From positions 1 to 42,197 of the forward strand of contig JBDUEM010000028.1 of assembly GCA_040002435.1 (NCBI GenBank): 42,197 bases of DNA, written 5' to 3'. Every line of letters starts with the position of its first letter. Within the stretch, counting starts at the first letter, position 1. The DNA comes from JANXXV01 sp040002435 (GTDB lineage: Bacteria > Acidobacteriota > Terriglobia > Bryobacterales > Bryobacteraceae). Positions 41,371 to 42,197 of this stretch are shown in pieces. The translations under genes and the position numbers were made by a program. Under the pieces are notes generated by a model that was not told the DNA's origin, made no database searches, and worked only from the letters and a program-made list of their open reading frames with translations.

Positions 41371-41853
41371 ATGGCAAGCCTTAGCGCCTTTACGAACGCG
41401 AACCTAAATAAGCAAGGATTTGGAAGACTTGATGAGGCGTCCAAATCCCGCTATGCGTTGCCGTTACGTTTCACGCCTGCAGTAGCCACCATCTTGATTT
41501 CTGTCGGACTGGTCTTGCAGTCGCCCATTTGGCTTGGGTCTATGGCCATCGTTGCCTTGAGTGGGGCTTTGTTTCCCAGCGGTATGCTGATCGATTTGGT
41601 TTACAACTTCGGTGTTCGCCATTTATTCCATGCGCCACCGCTGCCGCGTACACCAAAGCCGCGACAGTTTTCCTACCTCCTTTCCACCGCCCTTCTGGCG
41701 GGTTCAGCCTTGTCCTTCTATTACAGACTACCGGTGATAGGGTTTATCTTGGGAGGGTTTGTTGTTATAGGGGCCGCAACCCTCACGACTACGCTCTGGT
41801 GTCTTGGATCGTGGTGGTATAGGCTGATTTTCGGGCATGCAGCAGCAGAGTAG
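41371..41853 (+). CDS. DUF4395 family membrane protein
   Basis: This inner-membrane protein has 160 aa from the ATG at 41371 (GAGGG 9 nt upstream; an in-frame TTG at 41365 is an alternative). Four hydrophobic segments are visible: VATILISVGLVLQSPIWLG, MAIVALSGALFPSGM, LLSTALLAGSALSFYYRL and VIGFILGGFVVIGAATLTTT. The layout LRFTPAVAT...ALSG..FP and the late CLGSWWYRL match the DUF4395 family, often found with thioredoxin-like or sulfur-handling genes. The role is unknown. It is divergent from the Cus operon. Confidence 0.75.
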   Translation: MASLSAFTNANLNKQGFGRLDEASKSRYALPLRFTPAVATILISVGLVLQSPIWLGSMAIVALSGALFPSGMLIDLVYNFGVRHLFHAPPLPRTPKPRQFSYLLSTALLAGSALSFYYRLPVIGFILGGFVVIGAATLTTTLWCLGSWWYRLIFGHAAAE

Positions 41854-41894
41854 TCAACCTTGATTCTGGAGAGAGGTTGGATTCGGAACGAGCC

Positions 41895-41911
41895 CTCGCG
41901 TGGCGCGCGAG
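41895..41911. terminator. Short hairpin between convergent genes
   Basis: CTCGCG and CGCGAG form a 6-bp stem with a 5-nt loop in the 99-bp gap between the convergent DUF4395 and KAS III-like genes. There is no T-run, so a terminator role is only suggested. Confidence 0.25.
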
Positions 41912-41952
41912 TGCTTCGTTGAGCCCGCGCCCTCCTCGGCCTGGAGCTACCG

Positions 41953-42197
41953 TCAAAATGTGAATTCGACCAGTGCCTGTGACATTCCGGCGCTGACAGG
42001 ACACAGCACTACTCGCTGGCCTCGGAGGAGGCGGCCGTCGCTCAAGGCCATGTTCAAGGCCGCTGGAATCGATGCCGAGACCAGGTTGCCATAGCGCGGA
42101 AAAACGTCGCTGAAAACTCGCCCGTTCAGCCCAAGGCGCTGATCAGCCAGCCGGCACATTTCGCTGCTGGCGGCATGTGGGAACCACCACCGTATGG
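41953..42197 (-). CDS. C-terminus of a KAS III/FabH-like 3-oxoacyl-ACP synthase (5' part beyond window)
   Basis: Only the last 80 or so codons are inside the window. They read WWFPHAASSEMCRLADQRLG, then FSDVFPRYGNLVSASIPAAL and a GRLLRGQRVVLCPVSAGMSQ ending before TGA. This is the C-terminal half-domain of FabH-type condensing enzymes: the active-site His is in FPHAAS and the active-site Asn in RYGNLVSAS. The reaction is condensation of an acyl-CoA with malonyl-ACP or a related beta-ketoacyl synthesis. Whether it is housekeeping FabH or a secondary-metabolism paralogue cannot be told from this part. Confidence 0.85.
   Translation of the reverse strand, partial: IRWWFPHAASSEMCRLADQRLGLNGRVFSDVFPRYGNLVSASIPAALNMALSDGRLLRGQRVVLCPVSAGMSQALVEFTF

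Noticed and set aside
1..42197. CRISPR arrays, tRNA or rRNA genes, intact insertion sequences
   Set aside because: Scanned by eye for regular repeats, cloverleaf ends and transposase motifs; none found.

Overview
The window looks like a chromosomal stretch of an Acidobacteriota (Solibacter/Bryobacter-like) genome. This is inferred from moderately high GC, a winged-helix/transmembrane/PD40-propeller fusion, several lineage-type secreted hypothetical proteins and the abundance of RND pumps. No 16S or other decisive marker is present, so the assignment is tentative. No tRNA, rRNA, CRISPR array or intact insertion sequence was seen.

Layout, left to right. (1) 1-8828, minus strand: an MdtABC/MuxABC-type multidrug operon (adaptor, two RND permeases, NodT-type outer-membrane factor cut by the window edge). 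The genes overlap by 4 bp or abut, and a palindromic operator-like site lies in front of the operon. (2) 9001-19506: unrelated single genes. These are a SnoaL/NTF2-like protein, an NmrA-type C-terminal gene remnant, a choline-kinase-like phosphotransferase, a short UvrA-like ABC protein, secreted or membrane hypotheticals, a large di-haem peroxidase-like protein and a GAF histidine kinase. (3) 19529-28460: a second RND pump operon (YncE-like propeller, TolC-like factor, lipoprotein adaptor, HAE1 permease), divergent from an OmpR-type response regulator and HAMP histidine kinase that probably control it. (4) 28475-33467: a broken Tat-exported HAD/phosphonatase-like gene, a secreted HEXXH metalloprotease, the winged-helix/propeller regulator, a DinB-like protein, and a gene-poor gap with what looks like a serine-recombinase tail. 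(5) 33468-40980: a copper/silver cluster. CusCBA is on the minus strand, followed by a translationally coupled secreted protein with an internal duplication and preceded by a small Cys/His-rich exported protein that overlaps cusC. A NosL-like copper-binding protein converges on it. (6) The right edge holds a DUF4395 membrane protein and the C-terminus of a KAS III-like (FabH-type) synthase.

The main theme is envelope efflux: three complete tripartite RND systems of different classes lie in 40 kb, all on the same strand. I did not find a clearly new defence or mobile system. The least explained parts are the accessory genes of the copper cluster (Cys/His-rich leader protein, NosL-like protein, duplicated-domain protein), the roughly 99-residue Ala/Ser/Thr-rich insertion in the MdtC-like permease, and several decayed or frameshifted genes.
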